A program made the translations under genes and the position numbers. This document shows, piece by piece, positions 33,111-41,876 of a DNA stretch of 64,000 nt (positions are counted from its first letter, which is position 1; each line of letters opens with the position of its first letter). The notes below the pieces were generated by a model. It worked only from the letters and a program-made list of their open reading frames with translations. It was not told the DNA's origin and searched no databases. Origin of the DNA: Nocardioides alkalitolerans (GTDB taxonomy: Bacteria > Actinomycetota > Actinomycetes > Propionibacteriales > Nocardioidaceae); contig CP116227.1 in the NCBI GenBank assembly GCA_038184435.1, positions 2,385,501 through 2,449,500 of the forward strand, in the 5' to 3' direction.

Positions 33111-34751
33111 ATGACCGACCTGTCCCCGGCCTCCCCTGCCTCCGCGCAGGACGAGGCCGCCGCCCCGCCGGCCACCCGCCACCTCGGCTGGGCGCTGGTG
33201 CTCATCTCCGTCGCCCAGCTGATGGTCGTGCTCGACGCGACCATCGCCAACATCGCGCTGCCCTACATCGGTGCCGACCTCGGCATCGACGAGGCCAACC
33301 TGTCGTGGATCGTCACGGGCTACGCCCTGGCGTTCGGCGGCCTCCTCCTGCTCGGTGGTCGCCTCGGCGACCTCCTCGGTCGCCGCCGCGTCCTCATGGC
33401 CGGCCTCGTGATCTTCGCGGTCGCCTCCCTGCTCGGTGGTCTCGCCACCAACGAGGGCCTGCTCCTCGGCGCCCGTGGCCTCCAGGGCCTCGGCGCGGCG
33501 CTCGCCTCCCCGGCCGCGCTGGCGCTCATCACGACGACGTTCCCGGCCGGCCCGGCCCGCAACCGGGCGTTCGCGATCTACGCCGCCATGTCCGGCATCG
33601 GGGCCGCCTTCGGGCTCATCCTCGGCGGGTGGCTCACCGGCCACAGCTCGTTCTTCGGCGTCGACGTCGAGGGCTGGCGCATGACCTTCCTCATCAACGT
33701 GCCGATCGGCATCGTCGCCGCGCTGCTGGCGCCCCGCTTCCTGCCCGAGTCCGCCCGCCACGCCGGTCGCCTCGACGTGCCCGGCGCCGCCACCGGCACG
33801 CTCGGCCTGCTCGCGATCGTCTTCGGTCTCACCCGCGCCAGCGAGGAGGCCCACGGCTGGGGCGACACCGGCACCATCGCGGCCCTCGTCGCCGGCGTCG
33901 TGCTGCTCGCGACGTTCATCGTGATCGAGACCCGCGTCTCCGACCCGCTCATGCCGATCCGCATCTTCGCCAACCGCACCCGCGCCGCGAGCTTCGTCGC
34001 GATGATGATGGTGCCGGCCGCGATGTTCGCGATGTTCTTCTTCCTCAGCCTCTACGTGCAGAACGTCGGCGGCTGGGAGCCGCTCCACACGGGCTTCGCC
34101 TTCCTCCCGTTCTCGGTCGGCATGATCGCGGGCGCGACGCTCTCGTCGAAGCTCGTGTCGCACGTCGACCCGCGCTTCATCGCCGGCACCGGCACGATCC
34201 TGGCCGCCATCGCCCTCTTCGGGTTCTCGCGGCTGCCCTCCGACCTCGCCGCCGGCGACGTCATCTCGTCGCTCGCGTCGGGTGGCTCCGCCGTCGACAT
34301 CGACTACGTGTCGGGCATGCTGCCCTACCTGCTGCTCATGTCGTTCGGCATGGGCCTCACGTTCGTGCCGCTGACGCTCACCGCGGTGCACCACGTGCGC
34401 GCCGAGGACTCCGGCATCGGCTCGGGCGTGCTCAACACCATGCAGCAGGTCGGTGGCGCGCTCGGCCTCGCGGCGCTGGCCACGGTCGCCAGCCACGTCG
34501 CCACCACCAGCGCCGAGACGTTCGGCCCCCAGGCCGGCCAGGCCGTCGCCGGCGCCGGTGTGCCCGCGGAGCAGGGCGGCGCCCTCGCCCAGGCCGCGAC
34601 CCAGCTGGCGGCGTTCGCCGACGGCAGCACGACCGCGTTCCTCGTGGGCGCCGGGCTCATCCTCATCGGCTCCGTGGTCGTGTGGCTCTTCGTCGACGTG
34701 AAGCACGAGGAGCTCGCGACGGACGCTCCCGAGGGCGTGCACGTCGGCTGA
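33111..34751 (+). CDS. MFS transporter, DHA2 family
   Basis: A 546-residue pump with 14 predicted membrane helices. The first helix motif LDATIANIALPYIGADLG, motif A GGRLGDLLGRRRVLM, and motif C region (SGIGAAFGLILGGWLT) mark an EmrB/QacA-type drug:H+ antiporter. The C-terminal helix is followed by a short acidic tail. The ATG follows AAGGA. It lies downstream of the tetR gene on the same strand and is probably co-transcribed, so its expression should respond to the TetR ligand. It is a separate system from the PadR-linked pump at 1.7 kb. Substrate unknown. Confidence 0.92.
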   Translation: MTDLSPASPASAQDEAAAPPATRHLGWALVLISVAQLMVVLDATIANIALPYIGADLGIDEANLSWIVTGYALAFGGLLLLGGRLGDLLGRRRVLMAGLVIFAVASLLGGLATNEGLLLGARGLQGLGAALASPAALALITTTFPAGPARNRAFAIYAAMSGIGAAFGLILGGWLTGHSSFFGVDVEGWRMTFLINVPIGIVAALLAPRFLPESARHAGRLDVPGAATGTLGLLAIVFGLTRASEEAHGWGDTGTIAALVAGVVLLATFIVIETRVSDPLMPIRIFANRTRAASFVAMMMVPAAMFAMFFFLSLYVQNVGGWEPLHTGFAFLPFSVGMIAGATLSSKLVSHVDPRFIAGTGTILAAIALFGFSRLPSDLAAGDVISSLASGGSAVDIDYVSGMLPYLLLMSFGMGLTFVPLTLTAVHHVRAEDSGIGSGVLNTMQQVGGALGLAALATVASHVATTSAETFGPQAGQAVAGAGVPAEQGGALAQAATQLAAFADGSTTAFLVGAGLILIGSVVVWLFVDVKHEELATDAPEGVHVG

Positions 34752-34803
34752 GGCCGACTGAGGCCGACCCATCCGAGGGCGTGGCCGGGTACGAAGGGAC
34801 AGC

Positions 34804-35475
34804 GTGGACACCGCACGCGACCTCGCACCCGACCACGCCCTCACCCGCGTCGACGTGGCGGACCCCCCGGGGCCCCGCGGGTTGGTGCTCATGCTCCACG
34901 GCGGCAAGGAGCACTCGGACCGCGCCGTCGACGGCCGCAGCGCGTCCTGGCGACGCGCGGCGGCCATGCAGCGCACGATCGCGCCCGCCCTCGCCGAGGC
35001 CGGCTACGCGACCTGGCTGCTGCGCTACCGGCTCCGGGGCTGGAACGGCGGGGCCCCGGTCGCCGACGCCCGGGCTGCGCTGCGCCGCGCCGACGCCGAG
35101 CTCCCCGGCCTGCCCGTGGTGCTGCTCGGGCACTCGATGGGCGCCCGGACGGCCGTGCACGTCGCCGACCACGCCACCGTGGCGGGTGTCGTCGCCCTCG
35201 CGCCCTGGTTCCCGCCCGGCGAGTCCGTCTCCGCCCTGCCCGGCCGCACGCTCCGGGTCATGCACGGGGCCCGCGACCGGATCACCTCGGCGCGGGCGTC
35301 GGAGGCGTACGTCGCGCGCGCGGCCGACGTCGGCGCCGACGCCACCTTCGTGAGCGCCGGGCTGGCGGGGCACTACATGTTCACCCACGTCGCGCGCTGG
35401 AACGCGTTCGCGCTGGAGCGCTCCCTGGAGCTCCTGGCGGCCGCTCACCGGGGGCTGTCAGACTCGGGGAGGTGA
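34804..35475 (+). CDS. Alpha/beta hydrolase
   Basis: A 223-residue compact alpha/beta hydrolase. The oxyanion loop MLHGGKEHSDRAVDG is near residue 35, the nucleophile elbow LLGHSMGAR near 115, the acid in VMHGARDRITSA near 160, and the catalytic His in AGLAGHYMFTHV near 195. This pattern is close to dienelactone-hydrolase/Tex30-like proteins, and no substrate can be named. No signal peptide is seen. A weak -10-like TACGAA lies 8 nt upstream of the GTG. Its stop overlaps the start of the serpin-like gene, so the two are translationally coupled. Confidence 0.8.
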   Translation: MDTARDLAPDHALTRVDVADPPGPRGLVLMLHGGKEHSDRAVDGRSASWRRAAAMQRTIAPALAEAGYATWLLRYRLRGWNGGAPVADARAALRRADAELPGLPVVLLGHSMGARTAVHVADHATVAGVVALAPWFPPGESVSALPGRTLRVMHGARDRITSARASEAYVARAADVGADATFVSAGLAGHYMFTHVARWNAFALERSLELLAAAHRGLSDSGR

Positions 35476-36656
35476 GCGAGAAGAGCACCAGCACCCTCCG
35501 CCCCGACGTCGACCTGGCCGGTCCGGTCGCCACCTACGCCGACCGGCTCCACCGCGCCCTCGGCGGCACCCACCACGTGGTCTCGCCCCTCGGCGTGTGG
35601 CTCGTGCTGGCCCTCGCCGGCACCGCGGCCACCCGCACCGAGACGCAGCGTCGGATGACCGACGTGCTGGGGGTCGACCCCTTCGACGCCGCCGACGCGA
35701 CGCGCGCGCTCGTGGACGCTGCTCCCGCCGAGCTGCGGCTCGCCGTCGGCGCCTGGGTCGCCGACGCGACGCGGGACGGGGCGAACCCCGCGGCGTACGA
35801 CGTGTGGTCCCGCAGCCTGCCCCGCTCCGCGGGCACCGGTCCGATCCCACCGCAGGCCGAGCTCGACGCCTGGGCGGACGAGCACACCGACGGCATGATC
35901 CCGCGGTTCCCCGCCGACGTGCCGCCGACCACCAGCGTGCTCCTGGCGAGCGCGGTGATGACCCGCATCTCCTGGGCCCAGCCGTTCACCGCGGTGCCCG
36001 CGTCCGACCTCGGCGGCGTCTGGGCCGGCACCGTGGACCGGGTGCTCCGCAGTCCCGCCGAGCACCCCGTCGCGGCGGTGGAGGTGGACGGCGCGCGCTA
36101 CGCCGTGCACCGCGCCGCGAGCAGCGGCGACACGACGGTGCTCAGCGTCATCGCCGAGCACGCGGACGCGGAGCCCGCCGACGTCGTCGCGGTCGCGCAC
36201 ACCGTCGCGCTGGGCGGCGGCACGGCGGTGCCCCTCGCCGACCTGCCCCTCGGTGAGGGTCCGGTGTGGACCGTCACCGAGGAGGACGGGTTCGGCGGCG
36301 ACCGGACGCAGGCCCTGCTGCCGGCCTGGGCCTCCGACACCGAGGTGGACCTCCTGAGGGTGCCGGCCGGGGTCGACGCCGGGTTCGCAGCGCTCGCCGA
36401 CCTCCTGCCGACGGCCCCCACCGACCGCACCGGTGCCCTCCAGAAGTGCGTCGCCCGCTACTCGCGCGAGGGGTTCGAGGCGGCCGCCGTCACCGCGATG
36501 ATGCGGGCGGCCACCGGAGCGCCGAGGCGGGGACGCGTACGCCGCGGGACCGCCCGCTTCGCGCGGCCGTACGCCGTCGTGGCGACCGTGCGGACGGAAG
36601 CGGGCCCCCTCCCCGCCTTCTCCGGCTGGATCACCGAGCCGGTCGAGGCGGACTGA
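35472..36656 (+). CDS. Serpin-like protein
   Basis: A 394-residue protein with serpin landmarks. Near the N-terminus, HHVVSPLGVWLVLALAGTAATRTETQ matches the start of the fold (serpin consensus SP-S---AL----GA--T). Near residues 335-350, YSREGFEAAAVTAMM matches the hinge that precedes the reactive-centre loop (EEGTEAAAAT). At the end FARPYAVVATV and FSGWITEP match the closing strands (HPF-F-I and F-G-V--P). The hinge glutamate pair is reduced to RE. Serpins trap serine or cysteine proteases by loop insertion. There is no signal peptide, which suggests an intracellular target. It is coupled by overlap to the alpha/beta hydrolase gene, an unusual context. Confidence 0.75.
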   Translation: MSEKSTSTLRPDVDLAGPVATYADRLHRALGGTHHVVSPLGVWLVLALAGTAATRTETQRRMTDVLGVDPFDAADATRALVDAAPAELRLAVGAWVADATRDGANPAAYDVWSRSLPRSAGTGPIPPQAELDAWADEHTDGMIPRFPADVPPTTSVLLASAVMTRISWAQPFTAVPASDLGGVWAGTVDRVLRSPAEHPVAAVEVDGARYAVHRAASSGDTTVLSVIAEHADAEPADVVAVAHTVALGGGTAVPLADLPLGEGPVWTVTEEDGFGGDRTQALLPAWASDTEVDLLRVPAGVDAGFAALADLLPTAPTDRTGALQKCVARYSREGFEAAAVTAMMRAATGAPRRGRVRRGTARFARPYAVVATVRTEAGPLPAFSGWITEPVEAD

Positions 36657-36684
36657 GGGAGCCCGCGGGGGTCTGCGCCGACGC

Positions 36685-37230
36685 TCAGGCCAGCTGCTGG
36701 GTGATCGCCCCGACGAACGCCGGCAGGTCGTCCGGGTTGCGGCTCGTGACGAGGGTGCCGTCGACGACGACCTCCTCGTCGACCCACTCGCCGCCGGCGT
36801 TGCGCACGTCGTCGGCGAGCGACGGGAAGCTCGTGAGGCGCCGGCCCTGCGTGAGGCCGGCGGAGACCAGCAGCCACGGACCGTGGCAGATGACGGCGAC
36901 GACCTTCTCCGCCGCGAGGGCGTCGGAGACGATCTTCTGCGCGGTCTCGTCGGTGCGGAGGTGGTCGGCGTTGACGGTGCCGCCGGGCACCACGATCGCG
37001 TCGTAGCCCGCGACGTCGACACCGGACAGGTCGCCGTCGACCTCGACCTTCGACGTCTTCTCCGTGTCGCCCTCCATCGCCTGGATGGACTCGCCGGTCG
37101 TCGAGAAGACGTGCACCTCGGCGCCCTTCGCGCGCAGCTCGTCGCGCGGCGTCGTCAGCTCGACCTCCTCGAAGTAGTCCCCTGCCACGATCGCGATGCG
37201 TCGTCCGGTCAGCTCTCCCTGGGTGCTCAT
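36685..37230 (-). CDS. DJ-1/PfpI family protein
   Basis: A 181-residue class I glutamine-amidotransferase-like protein of the PfpI/YhbO type. The nucleophile elbow AVICHGPWLLVSAGL (Cys near 107) and the upstream glutamate in DYFEEVELTTP (near 18) are in place. The C-terminal segment WVDEEVVVDGTLVTSRNPDDLPAF is the usual ending. Members act as glyoxalase/deglycase-type or protease-like stress proteins, and the exact activity is debated. The ATG is fixed by a TAACCT -10 box 6 nt upstream. It is a stand-alone gene. Confidence 0.93.
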   Translation of the reverse strand: MSTQGELTGRRIAIVAGDYFEEVELTTPRDELRAKGAEVHVFSTTGESIQAMEGDTEKTSKVEVDGDLSGVDVAGYDAIVVPGGTVNADHLRTDETAQKIVSDALAAEKVVAVICHGPWLLVSAGLTQGRRLTSFPSLADDVRNAGGEWVDEEVVVDGTLVTSRNPDDLPAFVGAITQQLA

Positions 37231-37236
37231 CCTTCG

Positions 37237-37242
37237 AGGTTA
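37237..37242 (-). promoter_or_regulatory. -10 box of the DJ-1/PfpI gene (leaderless)
   Basis: TAACCT on the minus strand, 6 nt before the ATG at 37230. Confidence 0.6.
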
Positions 37243-37264
37243 GGCAGACACCCGAAGGGGCGGC

Positions 37265-38287
37265 TCAGGCCTCGTCGACCCGCCGCGCGGCGTCGTGCAG
37301 CGCCTGCAGCACGCGGGGTGCGACGGCGGCGGGCACGCCCGCGAGACCGCACGCGGGCACCAGGCCGAGGCGGTCGCCCGGGGCGAGCCCAAGGGTGTCG
37401 AGCCAGCGGGAGGCGCGCTCGGCGAGCCGCTTCTCCGCCGGTGCGGCGGTCGGTGCGGGGTGGGTCGGCACGACCCCCAGGCCGATCGCGACCCCCGCCT
37501 CGTAGGCCTCCGCCAGCTGGTCGAGGTCGCCCGCGCCCAGCAGGTCGGCGTCGACCAGCAGGCCCTGGGCGCCCGCGCCCCGCAGCAGCGCCCACGGCAC
37601 GTCGGCGGCGCACGCGTGGACCCACGGCTCCGCGTCGGCGTCCGCGGCGGCCGCCAGCACCCAGCCGAGCACCTCGGCGAGCTCCGGTCGGTCCACCGAC
37701 CGGTGCTGCCCCCATCCCGAGGCCGTCGGCACGCGGGCCTGCTGCACGGCCACGAGGGCGGGCTCGTCGACCTGCACGACCACCCGCGTGCAGCCGGGCA
37801 CCCGGCGGCGCAGCTCGGCCACGTGGTCGGTCACGCCCTCGGCCAGCGCCTGCGCCAGGTCGCGGCGGGCGCCGTGGTCGGCGAGCACCTTGTCGCCTCG
37901 GGGACGCTCGGTCGTGGCCGCCAGCGTCCACGGCCCCGCGACCTGCACCTTGAACGGCCCGACGTAGCCCTGCACCCGCTCCTCGAGCGCGTCGAGGTCC
38001 TGCATCAGCAGGCTCCGCGCGCGGCGCTGGTCGAGGCCGGGCGACCCCGAGGTGCCCGTCAGCCGCCACCCCGCGGGCTGCAGGTCGACGTCGAGCCCGG
38101 TCTGCAGGGCGAGCGCCCGTCCGGTCATCGCCGCCCCGGCGCCCCGGCCCGGCACCTCGGGCACGTACGGCAGCCCGGGGCCGCCGTCGCCGTCCCCGCC
38201 GAGCACGTCGAGCACCTGGCGCAGCGCCTCGTCGTACGCCGCCTGGTCGGATCCCGGGTGGGAGCCGATACCGGTTGCGAAGGTCAT
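37265..38287 (-). CDS. Short MetE-like (cobalamin-independent methionine synthase C-terminal domain) protein
   Basis: A 340-residue protein matching only the catalytic C-terminal half of MetE, which is normally about 750 residues. Visible features are GIGSHPGSD at the start, VQVDEPALV (near 165), the zinc-ligand-type motif WVHACAADVPW (near 215), and LVPACGLAGV near the end, which supplies the second cysteine. The zinc set His-x-Cys...Cys suggests it can activate a thiol. Such core-MetE proteins may methylate homocysteine from an unknown donor. It overlaps mnmA by ATGA and is the last gene of an iscS-mnmA-metE-like operon. Confidence 0.85.
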   Translation of the reverse strand: MTFATGIGSHPGSDQAAYDEALRQVLDVLGGDGDGGPGLPYVPEVPGRGAGAAMTGRALALQTGLDVDLQPAGWRLTGTSGSPGLDQRRARSLLMQDLDALEERVQGYVGPFKVQVAGPWTLAATTERPRGDKVLADHGARRDLAQALAEGVTDHVAELRRRVPGCTRVVVQVDEPALVAVQQARVPTASGWGQHRSVDRPELAEVLGWVLAAAADADAEPWVHACAADVPWALLRGAGAQGLLVDADLLGAGDLDQLAEAYEAGVAIGLGVVPTHPAPTAAPAEKRLAERASRWLDTLGLAPGDRLGLVPACGLAGVPAAVAPRVLQALHDAARRVDEA

Positions 38288-39420
38288 GCCGCCCGCCTCG
38301 TCGTCGCGATCGTCGCGGAGCCGACGACGCGGGTGCCGTCGTAGAACACCGCTGCCTGGCCGGGGGCGATGCCCTCGGCCGGCTCGAGCAGCTCCACCTC
38401 GACGGACCCGTCGGCCGCCGGGTCGCGCACGGTCAGCACCGCCGCGTGCTCGGCGCCGTGCGCGCGCAGCTGCACCGTGCAGGTCAGCGGCACGCCGCGC
38501 GCCGGCGGCGCGTCGCACCACCGGGGGCGAATGCCGCTCAGCCCGTCGATCCGCAGTCCCTCCCGGGGGCCCACGCGCACGGTGCCGCTCACCGGTTCGA
38601 TGTCGAGCACGAAGCGCGGCTTGCCGTCAGGCGCCGGTCGGCCGATGCGCAGTCCCCGGCGCTGGCCGATCGTGTAGCCGTAGGTGCCCGTGTGCTGCCC
38701 GAGCACCTCGCCGGTCGCGTCGTCGACGATGTCGCCGCCCCACTCCCCCGACGGCTGCGGCGACCGGTCGCCGATCTTCTCGGCCAACCAGCCCGCGTTG
38801 TCACCGTCGGCGACGAAGCAGATGTCGTGGCTGTCGGGCTTGTCGGCGACGAGCAGGCCGCGGGCGGCGGCCTCGCGCCGCACGTCCGGCTTCGGGGTGC
38901 CGGCCAACGGGAACAGCGCCTGCCGCAGCTGCGCCTGGTCGAGCACGCCGAGCACGTAGGACTGGTCCTTCGCGGCGTCCGCCGCCCGGTGCAGCTCGAC
39001 GAGCCCCGCGCTCGCGCCGGTGCCGGGCCGGAGGTCGGCGTAGTGGCCCGTCGCCACCGCGTCGAAGCCCAGCGCCAGCGCGCGGTCGAGCACGGCGGCG
39101 AACTTGATCCGCTCGTTGCAGCGCAGGCAGGGATTGGGGGTGCGACCCGCGGCGTACTCGTCCATGAAGTCCGTGACCACGTCCTCGTGGAACTCCGCCG
39201 ACAGGTCCCAGACGTAGAACGGGATGCCGATGACGTCCGCCGCGCGACGGGCGTCGTTGCTGTCCTCGATGGTGCAGCAGCCGCGGGCGCCGGAGCGGTA
39301 CGACGCGGGGTTGCGCGACAGCGCCAGGTGGACGCCGGTCACGTCGTGGCCGGCCTCCTTCGCGCGCGCCGCGGCGACCGCGGAGTCCACGCCGCCCGAC
39401 ATGGCGGCGACGACCCTCAT
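38284..39420 (-). CDS. mnmA: tRNA-specific 2-thiouridylase
   Basis: A 378-residue MnmA. The PP-loop ATP site is SGGVDSAVAA (near residue 8). The catalytic cysteines are in TPNPCLRCNERIKF (near 100) and DICFVADGDN (near 190). The last 100 residues form the beta-barrel tRNA-binding part. The enzyme puts sulfur at position 2 of wobble uridine 34 in Lys, Glu and Gln tRNAs, using sulfur from a cysteine desulfurase. That desulfurase is the gene just upstream, 7 bp away, so donor and acceptor are made together. Confidence 0.96.
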   Translation of the reverse strand: MRVVAAMSGGVDSAVAAARAKEAGHDVTGVHLALSRNPASYRSGARGCCTIEDSNDARRAADVIGIPFYVWDLSAEFHEDVVTDFMDEYAAGRTPNPCLRCNERIKFAAVLDRALALGFDAVATGHYADLRPGTGASAGLVELHRAADAAKDQSYVLGVLDQAQLRQALFPLAGTPKPDVRREAAARGLLVADKPDSHDICFVADGDNAGWLAEKIGDRSPQPSGEWGGDIVDDATGEVLGQHTGTYGYTIGQRRGLRIGRPAPDGKPRFVLDIEPVSGTVRVGPREGLRIDGLSGIRPRWCDAPPARGVPLTCTVQLRAHGAEHAAVLTVRDPAADGSVEVELLEPAEGIAPGQAAVFYDGTRVVGSATIATTRRAA

Positions 39421-39427
39421 CGGCTGC

Positions 39428-40594
39428 TCACCGGCGCACCCGCCGCGCGGCTCCCGCCCGCTCGACCGCGGGGCCGATCGCCGTCAGGAACGCGTCGACG
39501 TCGGCGTCGGTGCTGCTGTGGCCCAGCGAGACGCGCAGCGCCTCCCGGGCCTCCTGCTCGTCGATGCCCATCGCGAGCAGCACGTGGCTGGGCTGGGGCA
39601 CGCCCGCGGAGCACGCGGAGCCCGTCGAGACCTCGACGCCCTGGGCGTCGAGGAGCATGAGCAGGGAGTCGCCCTCGCAGCCGCTGAACCCGAGGTTGGC
39701 GATGCCGGGCAGGCGCTCGGCGCCGGCGCCGTGGACGACCACACCGGGGACCAGGTCCCGCACGCCCTCGACGAGCCGGTCACGGAGGGCCTCGAGCCGC
39801 AGCGCGGCGCCGGCCTGCTCCTTGACCGCGATCTCGTACGCCGCGGCGAGACCCGCGATGGACGGCACGCCCACCGTGCCGCTGCGCAGGTCGCGCTCCT
39901 GCCCGCCCCCGTGCAGGAGGGGGGCCACCTGGATGCCGCGCCGCACCAGCAGCACGCCGACGCCGTGGGGGCCGCCGACCTTGTGGGCGGTCGCCGTCAA
40001 CAGGTCCACCCCCGAGTCGGCGAAGGACACGGGCACCGCGCCGACCGCCTGCACCGCGTCGGTGTGGAAGGGCACGTCGTGGGCGCGGCAGAGGGCCGCG
40101 AGACGCTCGACCGGTTGGACCACGCCCGTCTCGTTGTTGGCCCACATCACCGACACGACGGCGACGTCGTCGCCGGCCAGGGCCGCCTCGAGGGCGTCGG
40201 GCAGCACGCGGCCCTCGTGGTCGACCGGCAGCAGCTCGACGCGGGCGTCCTCCCGCTGCTCCAGCCACGCGGCGGCGTGCAGCACGGCGTGGTGCTCCAC
40301 CGCGGAGACGAGCACGCGCCGGCGGGCGGGGTCCGCGGCGCGGCGCGCGCGGTAGGCACCCTTGATCGCGAGGTTGTCCGACTCCGTGCCGCCCGAGGTG
40401 AAGACCACCTCGCTGGGCCGGCAGTCGAGCGACTCGGCCACGCTCTCCCGCGACTCCTCCAGCACCCGACGGGCGTCACGGCCCGCGCCGTGGAGCGACG
40501 CCGGGTTGCCCGTCGCGCCGAGGTGCGCGAGCAGCGCGTCGCGGGCCTGGGGGCGCAGCGGGCTGGTCGCGGCGTGGTCGAGGTAGGCGGGCAT
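39428..40594 (-). CDS. iscS: Cysteine desulfurase, IscS/NifS type
   Basis: A 388-residue PLP enzyme. The start MPAYLDHAATSPL is typical. The PLP lysine lies in TATAHKVGGPHGVGVLL (near 200). The persulfide-bearing cysteine is in STGSACSAGVPQPSHVL (near 325), followed by the C-terminal LRVSLGHSST. It takes sulfur from cysteine and delivers it as persulfide, here most likely to MnmA for tRNA thiolation given the adjacency. No isc/suf scaffold genes are present in the window. The ATG at 40594 lies 10 nt downstream of a TACGCT -10-like box. Confidence 0.95.
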   Translation of the reverse strand: MPAYLDHAATSPLRPQARDALLAHLGATGNPASLHGAGRDARRVLEESRESVAESLDCRPSEVVFTSGGTESDNLAIKGAYRARRAADPARRRVLVSAVEHHAVLHAAAWLEQREDARVELLPVDHEGRVLPDALEAALAGDDVAVVSVMWANNETGVVQPVERLAALCRAHDVPFHTDAVQAVGAVPVSFADSGVDLLTATAHKVGGPHGVGVLLVRRGIQVAPLLHGGGQERDLRSGTVGVPSIAGLAAAYEIAVKEQAGAALRLEALRDRLVEGVRDLVPGVVVHGAGAERLPGIANLGFSGCEGDSLLMLLDAQGVEVSTGSACSAGVPQPSHVLLAMGIDEQEAREALRVSLGHSSTDADVDAFLTAIGPAVERAGAARRVRR

Positions 40595-40641
40595 GGCGCG
40601 GACAAGCGTACGCCGCGATCCCGCCACCACCCTTCTCCTGG

Positions 40642-41817
40642 TCAGCCGCGGACGGGGCGCTCGACGGCGACCCGCACGACCAGCCCGGCGAGCAGCGCCC
40701 AGAAGGCCGCGCCGATCCCGCCGAAGCCGAGCCCTCCCGCGGCGACGACGAACGCGACCACGGCGCTGGTCCGCGTCGCGGCGTCCGCCAGCGCCGAGGC
40801 CACGGCGGCACCGAACGCGCCGAGCAGGGCCAGGCCGGCGACGGCCTCGACCAGCCCGCCGGGGGCCGCCGCCGTCACGCTGGCCAGCGCGCCGGAGGAC
40901 AGGGCGAGCACGACGTAGGTCACGCCGGCGCTCACCGCGGCGATCCAGCGCCGGTCCCGATCGGGACCCGCCTCGTCCCCCGCCGCCAGCGCGGCCGAGA
41001 TGGCGGCCAGGTTGACGGCGTGGGACCCGAAGGGGGCCGCGACGGCCGTCCCGACGCCGGTCACCGTCATCGTCGCGCGCCAGGGCGCGTCGTACCCGAA
41101 GGAGCGGAGAACGGCGACGCCCGGCACGTTCTGGGAGGCCATGGTCACGACGTACAGCGGGAGCGCGATGCCGACGAGTGCGGCGGGGGTGAACGCGGGC
41201 GTCGTCCACGCCAACGTCGGCGCGAGGGAGCCGGTGACCGCCGTGCCCGTGCGCGTGAGCTCGACGGCGATGACGACCAGCGCGGCGAGCAGCGCCGCCG
41301 GCACGGCCCAGCGCGGGGCCAGGCGCACGACGAGGAGCCAGACGAGCACGACGGGGAGGGCGAGCGCCGGGGCGTCCGCGACCGCCTCGACGGGCGCCAG
41401 CACGAGCGGCAGCAGCACCCCGGCGAGCATCGCCTGCGCCACGCCCGTGGGGATCCGGGCGACGAGGCGGCCGAGCCAGCCGACGTATCCCGTCGCCACG
41501 AAGAGCAGCCCCGTCACCAGGAACGCGCCGACGGCCGCGGGCCAGCCCCCGTCGACCACGCCCGTGCCGACCAGCAGCGCGGCGCCCGGGGTCGACCAGG
41601 CGAGGGTGATGGGGATCCGGTACCACAGCGCCAGGCCGATGATGCCGGCCGCGAAGGCCAGCGTGACGGCGAGCAGCCCGGACGCCGCCTCGCGCTCCGT
41701 CGCCCCCGCGGCCCGGAGTCCCGCCAGCAGCACGGCGAACGACGAGGTGAACCCGACGACGGCCGTCACGACGCCGGCGAGGACGGGGGCGGTCAGGGAG
41801 CGCTCGGCGGTGGGCAC
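40642..41817 (-). CDS. benE: BenE-family benzoate/H+ symporter-like transporter
   Basis: A 391-residue membrane protein with 11-12 hydrophobic segments. Motifs such as SSFAVLLAGLRAAGATEREAASG near the N-terminus, TPGAALL in the middle and APFGSHAVNLAAI near residue 240 are characteristic of BenE. The family imports benzoate or related aromatic acids. The GTG start at 41817 is favoured because TACCGT lies exactly 6 nt upstream; a longer frame from 41853 would begin inside the operator. It is divergent from an XRE-cupin regulator, the standard pairing for BenE-type genes. Actual substrate unknown. Confidence 0.9.
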   Translation of the reverse strand: MPTAERSLTAPVLAGVVTAVVGFTSSFAVLLAGLRAAGATEREAASGLLAVTLAFAAGIIGLALWYRIPITLAWSTPGAALLVGTGVVDGGWPAAVGAFLVTGLLFVATGYVGWLGRLVARIPTGVAQAMLAGVLLPLVLAPVEAVADAPALALPVVLVWLLVVRLAPRWAVPAALLAALVVIAVELTRTGTAVTGSLAPTLAWTTPAFTPAALVGIALPLYVVTMASQNVPGVAVLRSFGYDAPWRATMTVTGVGTAVAAPFGSHAVNLAAISAALAAGDEAGPDRDRRWIAAVSAGVTYVVLALSSGALASVTAAAPGGLVEAVAGLALLGAFGAAVASALADAATRTSAVVAFVVAAGGLGFGGIGAAFWALLAGLVVRVAVERPVRG

Positions 41818-41823
41818 GGGCGC

Positions 41824-41829
41824 ACGGTA
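41824..41829 (-). promoter_or_regulatory. benE -10 box (leaderless)
   Basis: TACCGT on the minus strand, 6 nt before the GTG at 41817. Confidence 0.6.
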
Positions 41830-41835
41830 CGCCCT

Positions 41836-41851
41836 GTTCCGTATATGGAAC
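41836..41851. promoter_or_regulatory. benE/XRE-cupin operator
   Basis: GTTCCGTATATGGAAC, a near-perfect 16-bp inverted repeat midway between the two divergent -10 boxes. It should be bound by the XRE-cupin dimer and control both genes. Confidence 0.65.
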
Positions 41852-41864
41852 AACCCGGTTCGGT

Positions 41865-41870
41865 CATGAT
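41865..41870 (+). promoter_or_regulatory. XRE-cupin -10 box (leaderless)
   Basis: CATGAT, 6 nt before the ATG at 41877. The same hexamer and spacing occur at 54203-54208. Confidence 0.5.
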
Positions 41871-41876
41871 GGCCCG

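Noticed and set aside
32862..34976. Long minus-strand frame opposite the TetR-linked MFS pump
   Set aside because: Low-complexity Arg/Gly/Asp-rich translation. The plus strand has a clear 14-helix transporter.
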